Source: Candidatus Gastranaerophilales bacterium
GTDB taxonomy: Bacteria > Cyanobacteriota > Vampirovibrionia > Gastranaerophilales > Gastranaerophilaceae
DNA length: 64,000 nt
Direction of reading: 5' to 3'
NCBI GenBank assembly: GCA_944324845.1
Contig: CALUXX010000003.1
Coordinates: 1-64,000 of the forward strand
The stretch's first letter is position 1, and each line of letters opens with the position of its first letter. Both the position numbers and the translations under genes were made by a program. The notes under the pieces were generated by a model, which searched no databases, was not told where the DNA came from, and saw only the letters and a list, made by a program, of their open reading frames with translations. Below are positions 10,135 through 18,425 of the stretch, piece after piece.

Positions 10135-10752
10135 ATGAATATGAAAATAATACCAAACATTTATCCAATTCCCCAACCCACAAAACCAACTCCCCAATAT
10201 ATTCCCCCAAACTATACAACAAAACCGATAGTAGATAAATTTGATAGAATTATTGATATAGGTAGCAAAAAAGACTTTCCCGCAGGCACGCTTAGCAATT
10301 TTACCGAATCACATTTTGTATTAGACAACAAACAAATAAATTCTATGGAAGGTTTTCTTCAAGCACTGAAAACCCCTGACATAAAAGAACAAGAAGAAAC
10401 TTGTAAACTAATTGGTTATCAAGCAAAAAAAATGGGGAATTTATATAAACAAAGAGAAAACTATAACCCACAAATAGCATATTGGAATGGGAAAACATAT
10501 AATAGAGAATCAAAAAGTTTTGACCGACTAATTAAAAGAGCCTACAAAGCAAAATATGAAGCAGATCCATTATTTAGAAAAGCACTTAAAGCAACACAAA
10601 ACTATACATTAACCCATACAATAGGAAAACAATCCAAAAAAGAAACCATATTAACAGAACAAGAATTTATTGATATATTAACTAATTTGCGAGATAAAAA
10701 CCAAATAACAAAATTTAAACTAGCACTAAAAAAATTACTAAAGATGAAATAA
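10135..10752 (+). CDS. NADAR/YbiA-like protein
   Basis: This 205-residue protein has a good ribosome site (AAGGAAG) before the ATG. After a Pro-rich N-terminal 30 residues, residues 49-80 read FPAGTLSNFTESHFVLDN and then MEGFLQALKT. This matches the NADAR/YbiA pattern of LSNF, a hydrophobic strand, then an E-x-x-x-Q-A-x-K helix; Glu72, Gln76 and Lys79 occupy the expected places. The second half (LFRKALKATQNYTLTHTIGK, then LTEQEFIDILTNLRDK) matches the family's C-terminal ATG-x-x-L plus helix pattern. Known NADAR proteins are N-glycosidases that act on ADP-ribosylated or riboflavin-pathway substrates, and some reverse DarT-type guanine ADP-ribosylation. No partner DarT is visible here. Function inside the cluster is inferred from the fold pattern only. 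Confidence 0.65.
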   Translation: MNMKIIPNIYPIPQPTKPTPQYIPPNYTTKPIVDKFDRIIDIGSKKDFPAGTLSNFTESHFVLDNKQINSMEGFLQALKTPDIKEQEETCKLIGYQAKKMGNLYKQRENYNPQIAYWNGKTYNRESKSFDRLIKRAYKAKYEADPLFRKALKATQNYTLTHTIGKQSKKETILTEQEFIDILTNLRDKNQITKFKLALKKLLKMK

Positions 10753-10769
10753 TTATAAAAATAATATAC

Positions 10770-10796
10770 TAAAAAAACACCCAAAGGTGTCTTTTA
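10770..10796. terminator. Bidirectional-type hairpin terminator
   Basis: ACACC pairs with GGTGT around a CAAA loop. CTTTT follows on the plus strand (ending the 205-aa gene) and seven Ts follow on the minus strand. Confidence 0.65.
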
Positions 10797-10964
10797 AATG
10801 ACAGGAACAACGAGGCTGTCTTGAGTCGCTCCTCGTTCGTACTCGGGCAGGTTTAAAACAACCTGCAGCGAGTTCTCACCTCTTTATTCCACGACAAAAG
10901 AGCAAAAAAATAAGTCCTCTTATTGGACTTATCTTTCTTGTTAAATGGCGGGAACGACGAGGCT
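10797..10964 (-). repeat. Two partial copies of the tRNA-Asp 3' end with terminator-like hairpins
   Basis: The 21 bases at 11158-11178, which cover the tRNA-Asp 3' end, recur exactly at 10944-10964. They recur with three changes at 10797-10817. Each copy sits next to a hairpin with a U-run on the minus strand, but neither is followed by a complete tRNA body. The 407 bases between 10752 and 11160 otherwise hold GC-richer sequence with short runs such as TTCACTACGTTCACTCC and no convincing gene. The small frames that cross it are translations of tRNA and repeat DNA. Confidence 0.75.
10904..10932 (-). terminator. Hairpin terminator beside the second tRNA 3'-end copy
   Basis: ATAAGTCC at 10910-10917 pairs with GGACTTAT at 10925-10932. 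Reading minus, the stem is followed by about seven Ts. Confidence 0.65.
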
Positions 10965-11128
10965 TGTCTTGGATTTGCTCCACGCTCACAGAGTTTCGCC
11001 TAAAAAAGCTTTGCTTTTGCCGGCTCAATCTGTTCGCTATCCGGATTTGTTCACTACGTTCACTCCATCCGTCCGCAAATCCGCCGAACTCGCAAAATAC
11101 GCTTCTCGCCACTATCAATTCAGCCATT

Positions 11129-11151
11129 AAAAAAAGCCACACAAGGTGGCT
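11129..11151 (-). terminator. tRNA-Asp terminator
   Basis: AGCCAC at 11135-11140 pairs with GTGGCT at 11146-11151. Reading minus, a run of Ts follows the stem, directly after the tRNA 3' end. Confidence 0.75.
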
Positions 11152-11159
11152 TCTTTTAA

Positions 11160-11237
11160 TGGCGGGAACGACGAGGCTCGAACTCGCGACCTCATGCGTG
11201 ACAGGCATGCGCTCTAACCAAACTGAGCTACGCTCCC
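11160..11237 (-). tRNA. tRNA-Asp (anticodon GUC)
   Basis: On the minus strand the acceptor GGGAGCG pairs with CGUUCCC (one G-U), followed by discriminator G and a genome-encoded CCA. The D arm is GCUC/GAGC. The anticodon stem is CAUGC/GCAUG with loop CUGUCAC, giving anticodon GUC. The T arm is GCGAG-UUCGAGC-CUCGU-like. A terminator follows at once. This is the only complete tRNA I find in the window. Confidence 0.95.
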
Positions 11238-11334
11238 ATTCGCTTTGGTTATGTTATTAGTATATTCGCTAAAAAAAAAATTGCAAGAACTTTTTTTCAT
11301 AAATTTCAAATTTTTTATTTCTTCCAAAAATGAA

Positions 11335-11358
11335 AAGCCTTGATTTTCATCAAGGCTT
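11335..11358 (-). terminator. Terminator of the GH57 gene
   Basis: AAGCCTTGA pairs with TCAAGGCTT around a six-base loop. Reading minus, TTCATTTTT follows the stem. It lies 28 bases past the stop of the branching-enzyme gene. Confidence 0.75.
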
Positions 11359-11385
11359 ATAAAATGAATTGTAAAAACTAAACTT

Positions 11386-13110
11386 TTAATCTGCATACAA
11401 AGGTGCTAACTTCTTAGATTGTTGAGGAATAACACCTTCTTCGATTGACATATAAACACGGTAATCAATTTCAGCAAAGCAGTTATCAATGCTTTCTATT
11501 TCTTGTAATTTTGCTTCATCGATATTACCACTTTCAATCATATCTGCAATCAAGCTAAATCTATCAACATGTTCTCTAAATCTATCTGTTGCATAATCTT
11601 TAGCCTGCCATGTTGTAATCAAGAATGGCCAATCTGAACTTTGCAATAACAGATTTTCTCTTGCTAACTGATTTAATGCTCTATGTAGCAATTTATCTTC
11701 AGGTATTGTTTGATATTGATCAACAATTTTTGTAATTCTTTTTTCGCAAGAGTGGATAATTGGCCACATCCATTCTGTTAAGTGATTGTTCCATACATAG
11801 AAGTGTCCGCCTTGACCCCATGAAGATTCAGGAATTTGAATTGCTTCAACAGGAGGATGTGCATGCAAGTATTCACCTGCTGTCATTCTTTCAACTTGTG
11901 GAAGATATTGATGGAATTTCTTAATAACTTGTTTAATAAATTCCACACCTTCAAACCACCAGTGTCCGAACAATTCTGTATCGAATGACACCATAATCAA
12001 ACCTTCTTTACCATTGTGTGAATTTTTATAATCATTCAACAAGTGATATAGCAAAGTTGTATAGTGATCAGAATTTTCATTAATTTTATTCAACGCAAGA
12101 ACCGGATCATAAAGCATTTTATCGCCTAAATCAGTTTTTGGTGATGTAATTCTCCAGTAATGCATACCTGATTTATCATCTTTTTTATGGAATTCTCTGA
12201 AACATCCATCACCAGGGTATCCGTCAGCCGCTGACCAAACTTGATAACCTGCTCTATCATTTCTTCCCATAACTGCAACCTGTGCATCAGGAAGCCAATA
12301 TGCTGAATATGTATCATAACCTGTTGGTTCGCGATCAGGTAGCGGAATATATTCAATATTTCCATAAATACCAACAACACGACGAGTTCCGATAGAATTT
12401 CCACCTTCAATAACGTGTGATTCTGTAAAGAAGTATTCAATATCGTTATTTTGAAGTGTAACTTCTATTGCCGGACGCCAATGTTTTTGACCGTCTTTAC
12501 CGATATACTCATAACCTTGTCTATAAGCACATTCAGGAAGCCAGCAACCTCTTGCTTTTTTACCAAACAATCTTTTTGTAGTATCAGAACCAACTTTAAA
12601 TTGAGCATTTAAGTTGTTGTCTGTAGCCAGTAATGGAGAAAAACCGTGAGTTGCACCTGATGTTGTAATTTCAATACAACCTAAATCTTGGTATTTTTTG
12701 AATGCACTAATCAAATCCATTCCGTATTTATTTACAAATGAATCTTTAATATTATTGAACCAATCATAATAATATTTTGCCAAATATTTCAAATGTTGAG
12801 AATGAGGAACTTTTGGATCAGGATATCTGTCCAAATCTTTAGATACACTGGCAATTCTTGTATCTAAATATTTAACAAAACCTTGTTTCAAATGTTCATC
12901 ATTTAATTGTTCAGCCAAAATTGGAGTAATTCCGACTGTTAACTTAGCTTTAATACCTTCGTCATACAATTCAGAAATAGCATTAATAAGCGGCACGTAA
13001 GTTTCTGCCATACATTCGTAAAGATTCTCTTCTCCGAACGGCCACATCCCTGCTTTTCTATAATATGGAAGGTGGCTGTGTAACATAAAAACGAATTGAC
13101 CTACTGACAT
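11386..13110 (-). CDS. GH57 1,4-alpha-glucan branching enzyme
   Basis: This cytoplasmic enzyme of glycogen synthesis transfers alpha-1,4 glucan chains to alpha-1,6 branches. At 574 residues it has the GH57/DUF1957 branching-enzyme layout of cyanobacteria, Thermus and Thermococcus. Visible motifs are HSHLPY at 11-16, CWLPECAY at 189-196 with the nucleophile Glu193, and SFDTELFGHWWFEG near 370 with the catalytic acid Asp. A C-terminal helical domain begins at SSWGQGGHFYVWNN. I take ATG 13110 as the start because GGAGG lies five bases upstream; an in-frame TTG at 13122 overlaps that ribosome site and is unlikely. The gene is monocistronic, with its own terminator and about 180 bases upstream. 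Branching rather than amylase activity is inferred from the motifs. Confidence 0.9.
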   Translation of the reverse strand: MSVGQFVFMLHSHLPYYRKAGMWPFGEENLYECMAETYVPLINAISELYDEGIKAKLTVGITPILAEQLNDEHLKQGFVKYLDTRIASVSKDLDRYPDPKVPHSQHLKYLAKYYYDWFNNIKDSFVNKYGMDLISAFKKYQDLGCIEITTSGATHGFSPLLATDNNLNAQFKVGSDTTKRLFGKKARGCWLPECAYRQGYEYIGKDGQKHWRPAIEVTLQNNDIEYFFTESHVIEGGNSIGTRRVVGIYGNIEYIPLPDREPTGYDTYSAYWLPDAQVAVMGRNDRAGYQVWSAADGYPGDGCFREFHKKDDKSGMHYWRITSPKTDLGDKMLYDPVLALNKINENSDHYTTLLYHLLNDYKNSHNGKEGLIMVSFDTELFGHWWFEGVEFIKQVIKKFHQYLPQVERMTAGEYLHAHPPVEAIQIPESSWGQGGHFYVWNNHLTEWMWPIIHSCEKRITKIVDQYQTIPEDKLLHRALNQLARENLLLQSSDWPFLITTWQAKDYATDRFREHVDRFSLIADMIESGNIDEAKLQEIESIDNCFAEIDYRVYMSIEEGVIPQQSKKLAPLYAD

Positions 13111-13287
13111 TTTTTCCTCCAATCTACTGAACTATACATAAATATAATTCATTTATGCATAATTTATATATACCACAAACGACTAGAAAACATAATACTA
13201 TTTAACTAATTCGACTGAATAATTTTACAAATATTAACAGATAATAAATTCTAGACAAAAAAAATATTTCACAGGCTTTATAAGGAT

Positions 13288-13812
13288 ATGAAAATTTACC
13301 CTAATATGTCTTCAGTTACCCCTCAAAGAGTTGATAAAAGAATTATCAAGCAACATATCAGAAATTTTGATAAACTTATAACTTCAACGAACTTTGAAAA
13401 AGTCCAGAAATGGCGTAATTTTGTAGGATTACCATTGCATTTCGGATTATTTATTAATTGTTTATATTTTGCAATTAAAGGTGAACAAACCCTTTTTTAT
13501 CTATGTTTTGCTAAATTAAATTATGATTTTGTGCCATACATAAGGAACATTAACAAACGCAAAGCTGCTTTATTATCTGATTACCTGAGATTAAACGGTG
13601 TAGAGAACCTTAAAGATGTAAAATATGGAGTAAAAAGATATTTTGCAGAATTAGGAATGCCACTTTATCCTCATTTACACCCAAAAGGAATAAAAAAGAT
13701 TGTAGAAACCGGCACTGCATCAAGAAGTATTGAAACAGGAATTTTTTATAACAGAACAGATAAAAAAGGGTTATGTGAAAGATTTCAAAGAAGAAGAAAG
13801 CCAAGCAATTAA
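13288..13812 (+). CDS. Small hypothetical protein with one hydrophobic segment
   Basis: I do not recognise a family for this 174-residue basic protein. It begins MKIYP, as does the 954-residue protein at 2326. The start ATG follows TAAGGAT at normal spacing. Residues 47-67 (FVGLPLHFGLFINCLYFAIKG) form one moderately hydrophobic segment, possibly membrane-associated. The rest is Lys/Arg-rich, with HLHPKGIKK near the C-terminus. The last codons form the left arm of a perfect bidirectional terminator, so the gene stands alone, facing the lytic transglycosylase gene. The base composition gives no sign of transfer. Function is unknown. Confidence 0.65.
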   Translation: MKIYPNMSSVTPQRVDKRIIKQHIRNFDKLITSTNFEKVQKWRNFVGLPLHFGLFINCLYFAIKGEQTLFYLCFAKLNYDFVPYIRNINKRKAALLSDYLRLNGVENLKDVKYGVKRYFAELGMPLYPHLHPKGIKKIVETGTASRSIETGIFYNRTDKKGLCERFQRRRKPSN

Positions 13813-13824
13813 TTGCTTGGCTTT
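13797..13824. terminator. Perfect bidirectional terminator
   Basis: AAAGCCAAGCAATT is followed directly by its reverse complement. T-rich tracts lie on both sides, ending the plus gene at 13812 and the minus gene at 13848. Confidence 0.9.
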
Positions 13825-13847
13825 CTTTAAATAGTTTAAATTTGAAA

Positions 13848-14558
13848 TTAGATTGCAACAGACTGCATTTTAACTTCTGTTTCCATAGGAATTTCCTTCA
13901 TAATACCTGCATTCAAGTTTCTAGCTTGTTCAATTTTATGCATTGGCAAAGGAACATTTTTGATTGGAGCAGTTGCTTTAGGTGCACTTGCAGGATTGCT
14001 GCTCGCAATTTGAGTCTTTGCAACTGAAGTCTTGCTATGCTGAGTTGCAGCTGGCGGATTTGCTTTTGCAACTGTTGAATTTTTTACCGCTGCAATTACA
14101 GGATCCGGATGAGCTTTCATCTGTCTGTACTCAGTCATAATTTTTGCAACATACCTTCTGGTTTCATTAAACGGTGGTACAGCTCTGTACTTTTTAACGT
14201 TTCCCGGTCCTGCGTTATAAGCTGCTAATGCAAGCTCTACAGAACCAAACATTTTGTACATTGATTTGTAGTACATTACACCACCCTTGATATTATCATC
14301 AAGTGAATATGGATTTAAACCCATTCTTCGAGCCGTAGATGGCATTAATTGGAATACTCCGACTGCCCCTCTTGGACTTCTTGTTTCATGTCTGTAACCT
14401 GATTCGGCTTTTGCAATACTTAACATAATTGCTGGATCAACGCCCATTTCGATAGAACGTTTTACTATCGCTGTTTTTACTGTGCTTACATTTGCAGCCT
14501 GCACAGGCGCAAACAACATTAGCACTAGTGCAATAGTGAATAGTAATAATTTTTTCAA
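13848..14558 (-). CDS. Secreted lytic transglycosylase (SLT domain)
   Basis: This periplasmic GH23-type enzyme cleaves the MurNAc-GlcNAc bond of peptidoglycan to form 1,6-anhydro ends. A signal peptide covers residues 1-21 (ending PVQAA). The SLT domain spans about 25-135, with catalytic Glu52 in AKAESGY, then GAVGVFQLMPSTA and LALAAYNAGPGNV, the three family motifs in order. The C-terminal 100 residues are a low-complexity Ala/Pro/Thr/Lys tail, perhaps a spacer or wall-associated segment. AGAGGA lies before the ATG. The comEC gene lies upstream on the same strand, 246 bases away, with a weak hairpin at about 14731-14755 between them. In total 236 residues, short for an Slt70 and typical of single-domain members. 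Confidence 0.92.
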   Translation of the reverse strand: MKKLLLFTIALVLMLFAPVQAANVSTVKTAIVKRSIEMGVDPAIMLSIAKAESGYRHETRSPRGAVGVFQLMPSTARRMGLNPYSLDDNIKGGVMYYKSMYKMFGSVELALAAYNAGPGNVKKYRAVPPFNETRRYVAKIMTEYRQMKAHPDPVIAAVKNSTVAKANPPAATQHSKTSVAKTQIASSNPASAPKATAPIKNVPLPMHKIEQARNLNAGIMKEIPMETEVKMQSVAI

Positions 14559-14804
14559 AATGTAATCCTCTAGTTGTAAATTGAAAATCCTCCAAGAACT
14601 ACTTTGTTTCTTATTTTTTTTCTAAGATTTCGTTCTTTTTGAATACGTTTATGTGAACATTGTATTACAAAAATTTAAAAATTCAACCCCTTTTTTAAAA
14701 TTTGCATTTTGACAGGCGCTCAAAACCCTTACCACACAAGGGCTTTACAAACGTTAAATTAGTGTAAAAAATACGTTCATTTTGTCAAGTATTTGAAAAT
14801 TTTA

Positions 14805-17207
14805 TCAACTTTTTGAATTAAAATTTTTCTTCAATTCATATTTTTTTCTTGCAGAATTATAAGTATAAATTTTATACAAATTTCCATCAGTAGAAATTTT
14901 TATTGATTTCAACAAATCTGTTCTTAGAATTTCTGTATTTCGCAAAATATCCAAAGTTCCTTTACTTGGGTGTCCAAAATAATTTATACCTGTAGAAATA
15001 ACAGAAACTTCAGGAGAAATTCGTTTTAGCATATTTTCATCGACAACATTGCGACCGCCGTGATGACCGACTTTTAGAACCTCAACATTTGCAGGCATAT
15101 AAGTTTTAATTTGATTAAACGAATCTACACCTGCATCACCCATAAACAGCATATCAAAATCTTTATAGGTTAATAAAGTCATTATTGAATTTCCATTACT
15201 TTCATCTTTTCCTTTTATATTTGCACGATAAGTTTTTATAGATAGAGAAGGTTCTTTATATATTTCATTATTATTCTTTGCTAAAGAAAATTTTTGATGT
15301 TTGTCATCAATATATTTAAAGATATTTCTGGAAGTTTGAGTTTCTTTATTTATGGAATTCAGGTAAAGCATTTTAGTTTTAGTTCCTGACAAAATATCAA
15401 CGGTACCGCCTGAATGGTCATTATCAAAGTGAGTTACAATAACACCTTCAATATTTTTAATCCCTCTATCTTTGAGATATTTAAGCATAATAATCTTTGC
15501 TTGAGAATTTTTACTACCATAAGATGCTTTACCTGTGTCTATTATGAAATATTTATTCTTAGGAGTTTTAATAAGAAAAGAATCGGCATTTTGAACATCA
15601 AAGGCTATAACTTCAAGATTGCGAGATGGAATTTGAATTACAGAAATAAATGGGACGAGCAAAAGAATTACAGTAGTAAAAAGTGCATACTTAAACTTGT
15701 CATACTTCAATAAAAAAGTAGCCAAAAGCAACAGCAAATAATACAAAACCAAATGCCAAACTGCAGGATGAGTCGTTTGAAGCAAACTATATTTAAGTCC
15801 GCCAAAGAAATTTGAAACATCAACAAGAATAATCAAAAGATAATTAAGAACATAATCAACACAAGCACAAATCGGAACAAATATTTTAGGAACAACAAGC
15901 AAAACAGAAGTAACAAAACCGCAAAAACTTATTACACTCAAAAGCGGAGATGCAATAATATTTGCAAACACAGAATAAAGAGTAAACGTATTAAAATAAA
16001 ACATCTGAATTGGTGCTACCCAAAATTGAGCAACCACAGGAATTAATATAGGAACCTTAACCCAATCAGGAATTTTAGATAATTTTTGAGTAATAACACC
16101 TGCAGTTGTTAAAAGCCCAAGCGTTACGAAAAACGATAATTGAAAACTTACATCACTAATGTACGCAGGATTATAAATTAGCATAAGCATTGCAACAAAA
16201 GAAAGTAACGCAACGTTATGAGCATCTCTATCGATAAGTTTTCCGCACAATACAAATAAAAGCATCAAAGATGCACGAACAACAGAAGCTCCTAATCCAG
16301 TCATAAATGTATAAAGTATAACCAAGATCATACCGATAATTACTCTTGGCCTATACGGAATACGACAGAATTTTAGAATAATAAAAGAAAAAGAAAAGAT
16401 AAAAGCAACATTCATACCCGATGCTGCAAGAATATGAAGAAGTCCTGAATTGATAAAAGAAGTCTTAATTTCATCGGGCGGAGAAACTGCATCATCGCCG
16501 AAAACAATCCCGCCTAAAATTTCTAAATTAGGACTTTTCAAATATTTTGAATGAATTTTTAAAATTCTAATTCTTGTATTATTCAAACCTTGGAAAAATT
16601 TCCACTTCAAAGGCAATTTTTCGCTAACAAATTGAGTATTATCATAATCCGTATATAAAACAGTAAATACATTGAAATTTCTCAGATATTTACTATAGTC
16701 AAACTGGGAAGGATTTGTCGCAGTAAAAGGCATTCTCAATCTGCCTTTAATTTTGAGTTTATTCCCAACATTAAATTTATTAGAATCATCCTCACCCGAA
16801 TTAACCGTAACCAGAGTTTTTGCTTTGTCTATCTTTTTATCATTAAAACTATCAACTTCGAAAAAGAATTTAACTTTGCCGTTACTGACAGAATCCGGAA
16901 TACTCACAATTCTACCCGAAAAACTTGCATCCATCGGAGCCAATGGCATTAAGAAATCATTATTCTTAATTTTACAAAATGTTAAGAAAAATCCAAAATA
17001 AAACATAAGCGCAAATACTAAAATTTTGCGGATAGAAAATAAACGTAAATATAAAATCAAAATTAAAAATAATGTAAAAATTACACAACAAAATACCGAA
17101 TAACCTTGCAAATAAGACAAAATTCCTGTCATGAAAATTACGGCAATAAAAAATAAAATGAAATTTTTGTTCTGAAGTGAATCCCTAATTCGGTTAATGT
17201 TAAACAT
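14805..17207 (-). CDS. comEC: ComEC/Rec2 DNA-uptake channel
   Basis: This inner-membrane protein carries single-stranded DNA across the cytoplasmic membrane during natural transformation. At 800 residues it has the full three-part layout: N-terminal membrane helices with an OB-like domain (about 1-200), the polytopic Competence domain (about 220-520, with LLHILAASGMNVAF and GASVVRASLMLL), and a C-terminal metallo-beta-lactamase-like domain from about 535. That domain holds VTHFDNDHSGG and VGHHGG metal-ligand motifs and STGINYFGHPS. It is divergent from the PilT-type gene, with 86 bases between the starts. The pairing suggests that pilus-driven DNA uptake could be complete in this organism, but the other com and pil genes are not in the window. 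Confidence 0.93.
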   Translation of the reverse strand: MFNINRIRDSLQNKNFILFFIAVIFMTGILSYLQGYSVFCCVIFTLFLILILYLRLFSIRKILVFALMFYFGFFLTFCKIKNNDFLMPLAPMDASFSGRIVSIPDSVSNGKVKFFFEVDSFNDKKIDKAKTLVTVNSGEDDSNKFNVGNKLKIKGRLRMPFTATNPSQFDYSKYLRNFNVFTVLYTDYDNTQFVSEKLPLKWKFFQGLNNTRIRILKIHSKYLKSPNLEILGGIVFGDDAVSPPDEIKTSFINSGLLHILAASGMNVAFIFSFSFIILKFCRIPYRPRVIIGMILVILYTFMTGLGASVVRASLMLLFVLCGKLIDRDAHNVALLSFVAMLMLIYNPAYISDVSFQLSFFVTLGLLTTAGVITQKLSKIPDWVKVPILIPVVAQFWVAPIQMFYFNTFTLYSVFANIIASPLLSVISFCGFVTSVLLVVPKIFVPICACVDYVLNYLLIILVDVSNFFGGLKYSLLQTTHPAVWHLVLYYLLLLLATFLLKYDKFKYALFTTVILLLVPFISVIQIPSRNLEVIAFDVQNADSFLIKTPKNKYFIIDTGKASYGSKNSQAKIIMLKYLKDRGIKNIEGVIVTHFDNDHSGGTVDILSGTKTKMLYLNSINKETQTSRNIFKYIDDKHQKFSLAKNNNEIYKEPSLSIKTYRANIKGKDESNGNSIMTLLTYKDFDMLFMGDAGVDSFNQIKTYMPANVEVLKVGHHGGRNVVDENMLKRISPEVSVISTGINYFGHPSKGTLDILRNTEILRTDLLKSIKISTDGNLYKIYTYNSARKKYELKKNFNSKS

Positions 17208-17242
17208 AATTCCAACAAATAAATGATAACATATTAAAAAAT

Positions 17243-17271
17243 TTGTGCAAAACTAAAAAATATGCTATTAT
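17243..17271 (+). promoter_or_regulatory. Promoter of the PilT-type gene
   Basis: TTGTGC at 17243-17248 is followed by a 17-base spacer and TATTAT at 17266-17271. A TGC just upstream makes an extended -10. The predicted start of transcription near 17278 rules out translation from an upstream in-frame ATG at 17243. Confidence 0.6.
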
Positions 17272-17293
17272 CATAATGAAGGAAGAGGAGATT

Positions 17294-18406
17294 ATGAGTA
17301 ACGATTTCTATATTGAGGATTTTTTAAGACAGGCAGTATCTGTAGGTGCATCCGATGCACATATTTGTGAAGGTGAACGTCCGGCTATCAGAGTTTCCGG
17401 TCAGATTATGAGAATTAATCTACCGCCATTAACTCCGGAAGATATGGAATTTGTTATTAAAACAGTTTCTCCTTCTCACTTAAAAGATAGAATTACAAGA
17501 TTTTTCGATATTGACTTTTCATATGAAATTCCGGGATGTTCAAGATTCCGTGTGAACATGAGCCGTCAATTAGGTAAAACTTCTATGGTTATCCGTGCAA
17601 TTCCTTATTATATCAAATCTTTCACAGATTTAGGATTGCCGCCTTCATTAGAAGAATTTGCATCTTTTAACAACGGATTGATCTTGGTAACAGGTCCTAC
17701 CGGTTCCGGTAAATCTACTACAATCGCTTCATTGATTGACTATATCAATGCTACGACTGCAAAGCATATCGTTACTATTGAAGATCCGGTCGAATTTATT
17801 TTTTCAAATAAAAAATCTATTGTTTCTCAACGTCAATTATTAATCGATACTCCATCATTTGCAGATGGTATTAAATACGCATTAAGACAAGACCCTGATG
17901 TTATATTCATCGGTGAAATCCGTGACAGAGAAACAGTTGAAGCAGCACTTAAAGCCGCAGAAACAGGTCACCTTGTTGTATCTACAATCCACACAAATGA
18001 CTCTGTTCAAACTGTTGGTCGTATTATTAACTTATTCAAACCTGAAGAAAGACACTTTGTAAGAAGCCAAATTGCAGCAACTTTACGTGGTACTATCGCT
18101 CAAAAGCTTATTCCAACGGCTGACGGAAGTGCTCGTGTTCCTGCTGCTGAAATTCTTGTTGTTACTCCTACTGTTAAAGACTTTATTAACAAAGATGAGT
18201 TGGATCAAGTTTATGAACTTGTTAAGAAGGGTTCTTTCAACAACATGACTACTATGAATATGTCTATATTCAAGTTATACACTGACGGTATTATTTCTCA
18301 AGAAACTGCTCTTGCTTATTCTGATAACAGAAACGAACTTGAACAGATGATGAGAGGTATTTACTACGGTACCGGTGCGAACAAGTCAGCATCATCTTCT
18401 TCATAA
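17294..18406 (+). CDS. pilT: PilT-type retraction ATPase of type IV pili
   Basis: This is a hexameric cytoplasmic ATPase that depolymerises type IV pili for twitching or DNA uptake. ATG 17294 is chosen because GAGGAG precedes it and the promoter overlaps the longer frame; this gives 370 residues, close to the usual PilT length. Visible motifs are SVGASDAHI at 16-24, Walker A GPTGSGKS at 134-141, an Asp box around TIEDPVEF at 161-168, Walker B DPDVIFIGEIRD, and a His box STIHTNDS. The C-terminal tail is Ser-rich. recO follows by 19 bases and may be co-transcribed. The PilT subfamily fits better than PilB because the N-terminal domain is short, and GEIRDRET and the family core are present. Confidence 0.93.
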   Translation: MSNDFYIEDFLRQAVSVGASDAHICEGERPAIRVSGQIMRINLPPLTPEDMEFVIKTVSPSHLKDRITRFFDIDFSYEIPGCSRFRVNMSRQLGKTSMVIRAIPYYIKSFTDLGLPPSLEEFASFNNGLILVTGPTGSGKSTTIASLIDYINATTAKHIVTIEDPVEFIFSNKKSIVSQRQLLIDTPSFADGIKYALRQDPDVIFIGEIRDRETVEAALKAAETGHLVVSTIHTNDSVQTVGRIINLFKPEERHFVRSQIAATLRGTIAQKLIPTADGSARVPAAEILVVTPTVKDFINKDELDQVYELVKKGSFNNMTTMNMSIFKLYTDGIISQETALAYSDNRNELEQMMRGIYYGTGANKSASSSS

Positions 18407-18425
18407 CAGATAATATTTTTAAACA

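Noticed and set aside
10876-11260. Open reading frames of 61-110 codons across the tRNA-Asp region on both strands
   Set aside because: They translate the tRNA gene and its repeated 3' end, have no ribosome sites and overlap the tRNA itself.
14731-14755. Firm comEC terminator
   Set aside because: The hairpin (AAGCCCTT with AAGGGTTT) has a G-U pair and no T-run; kept out of the feature list.
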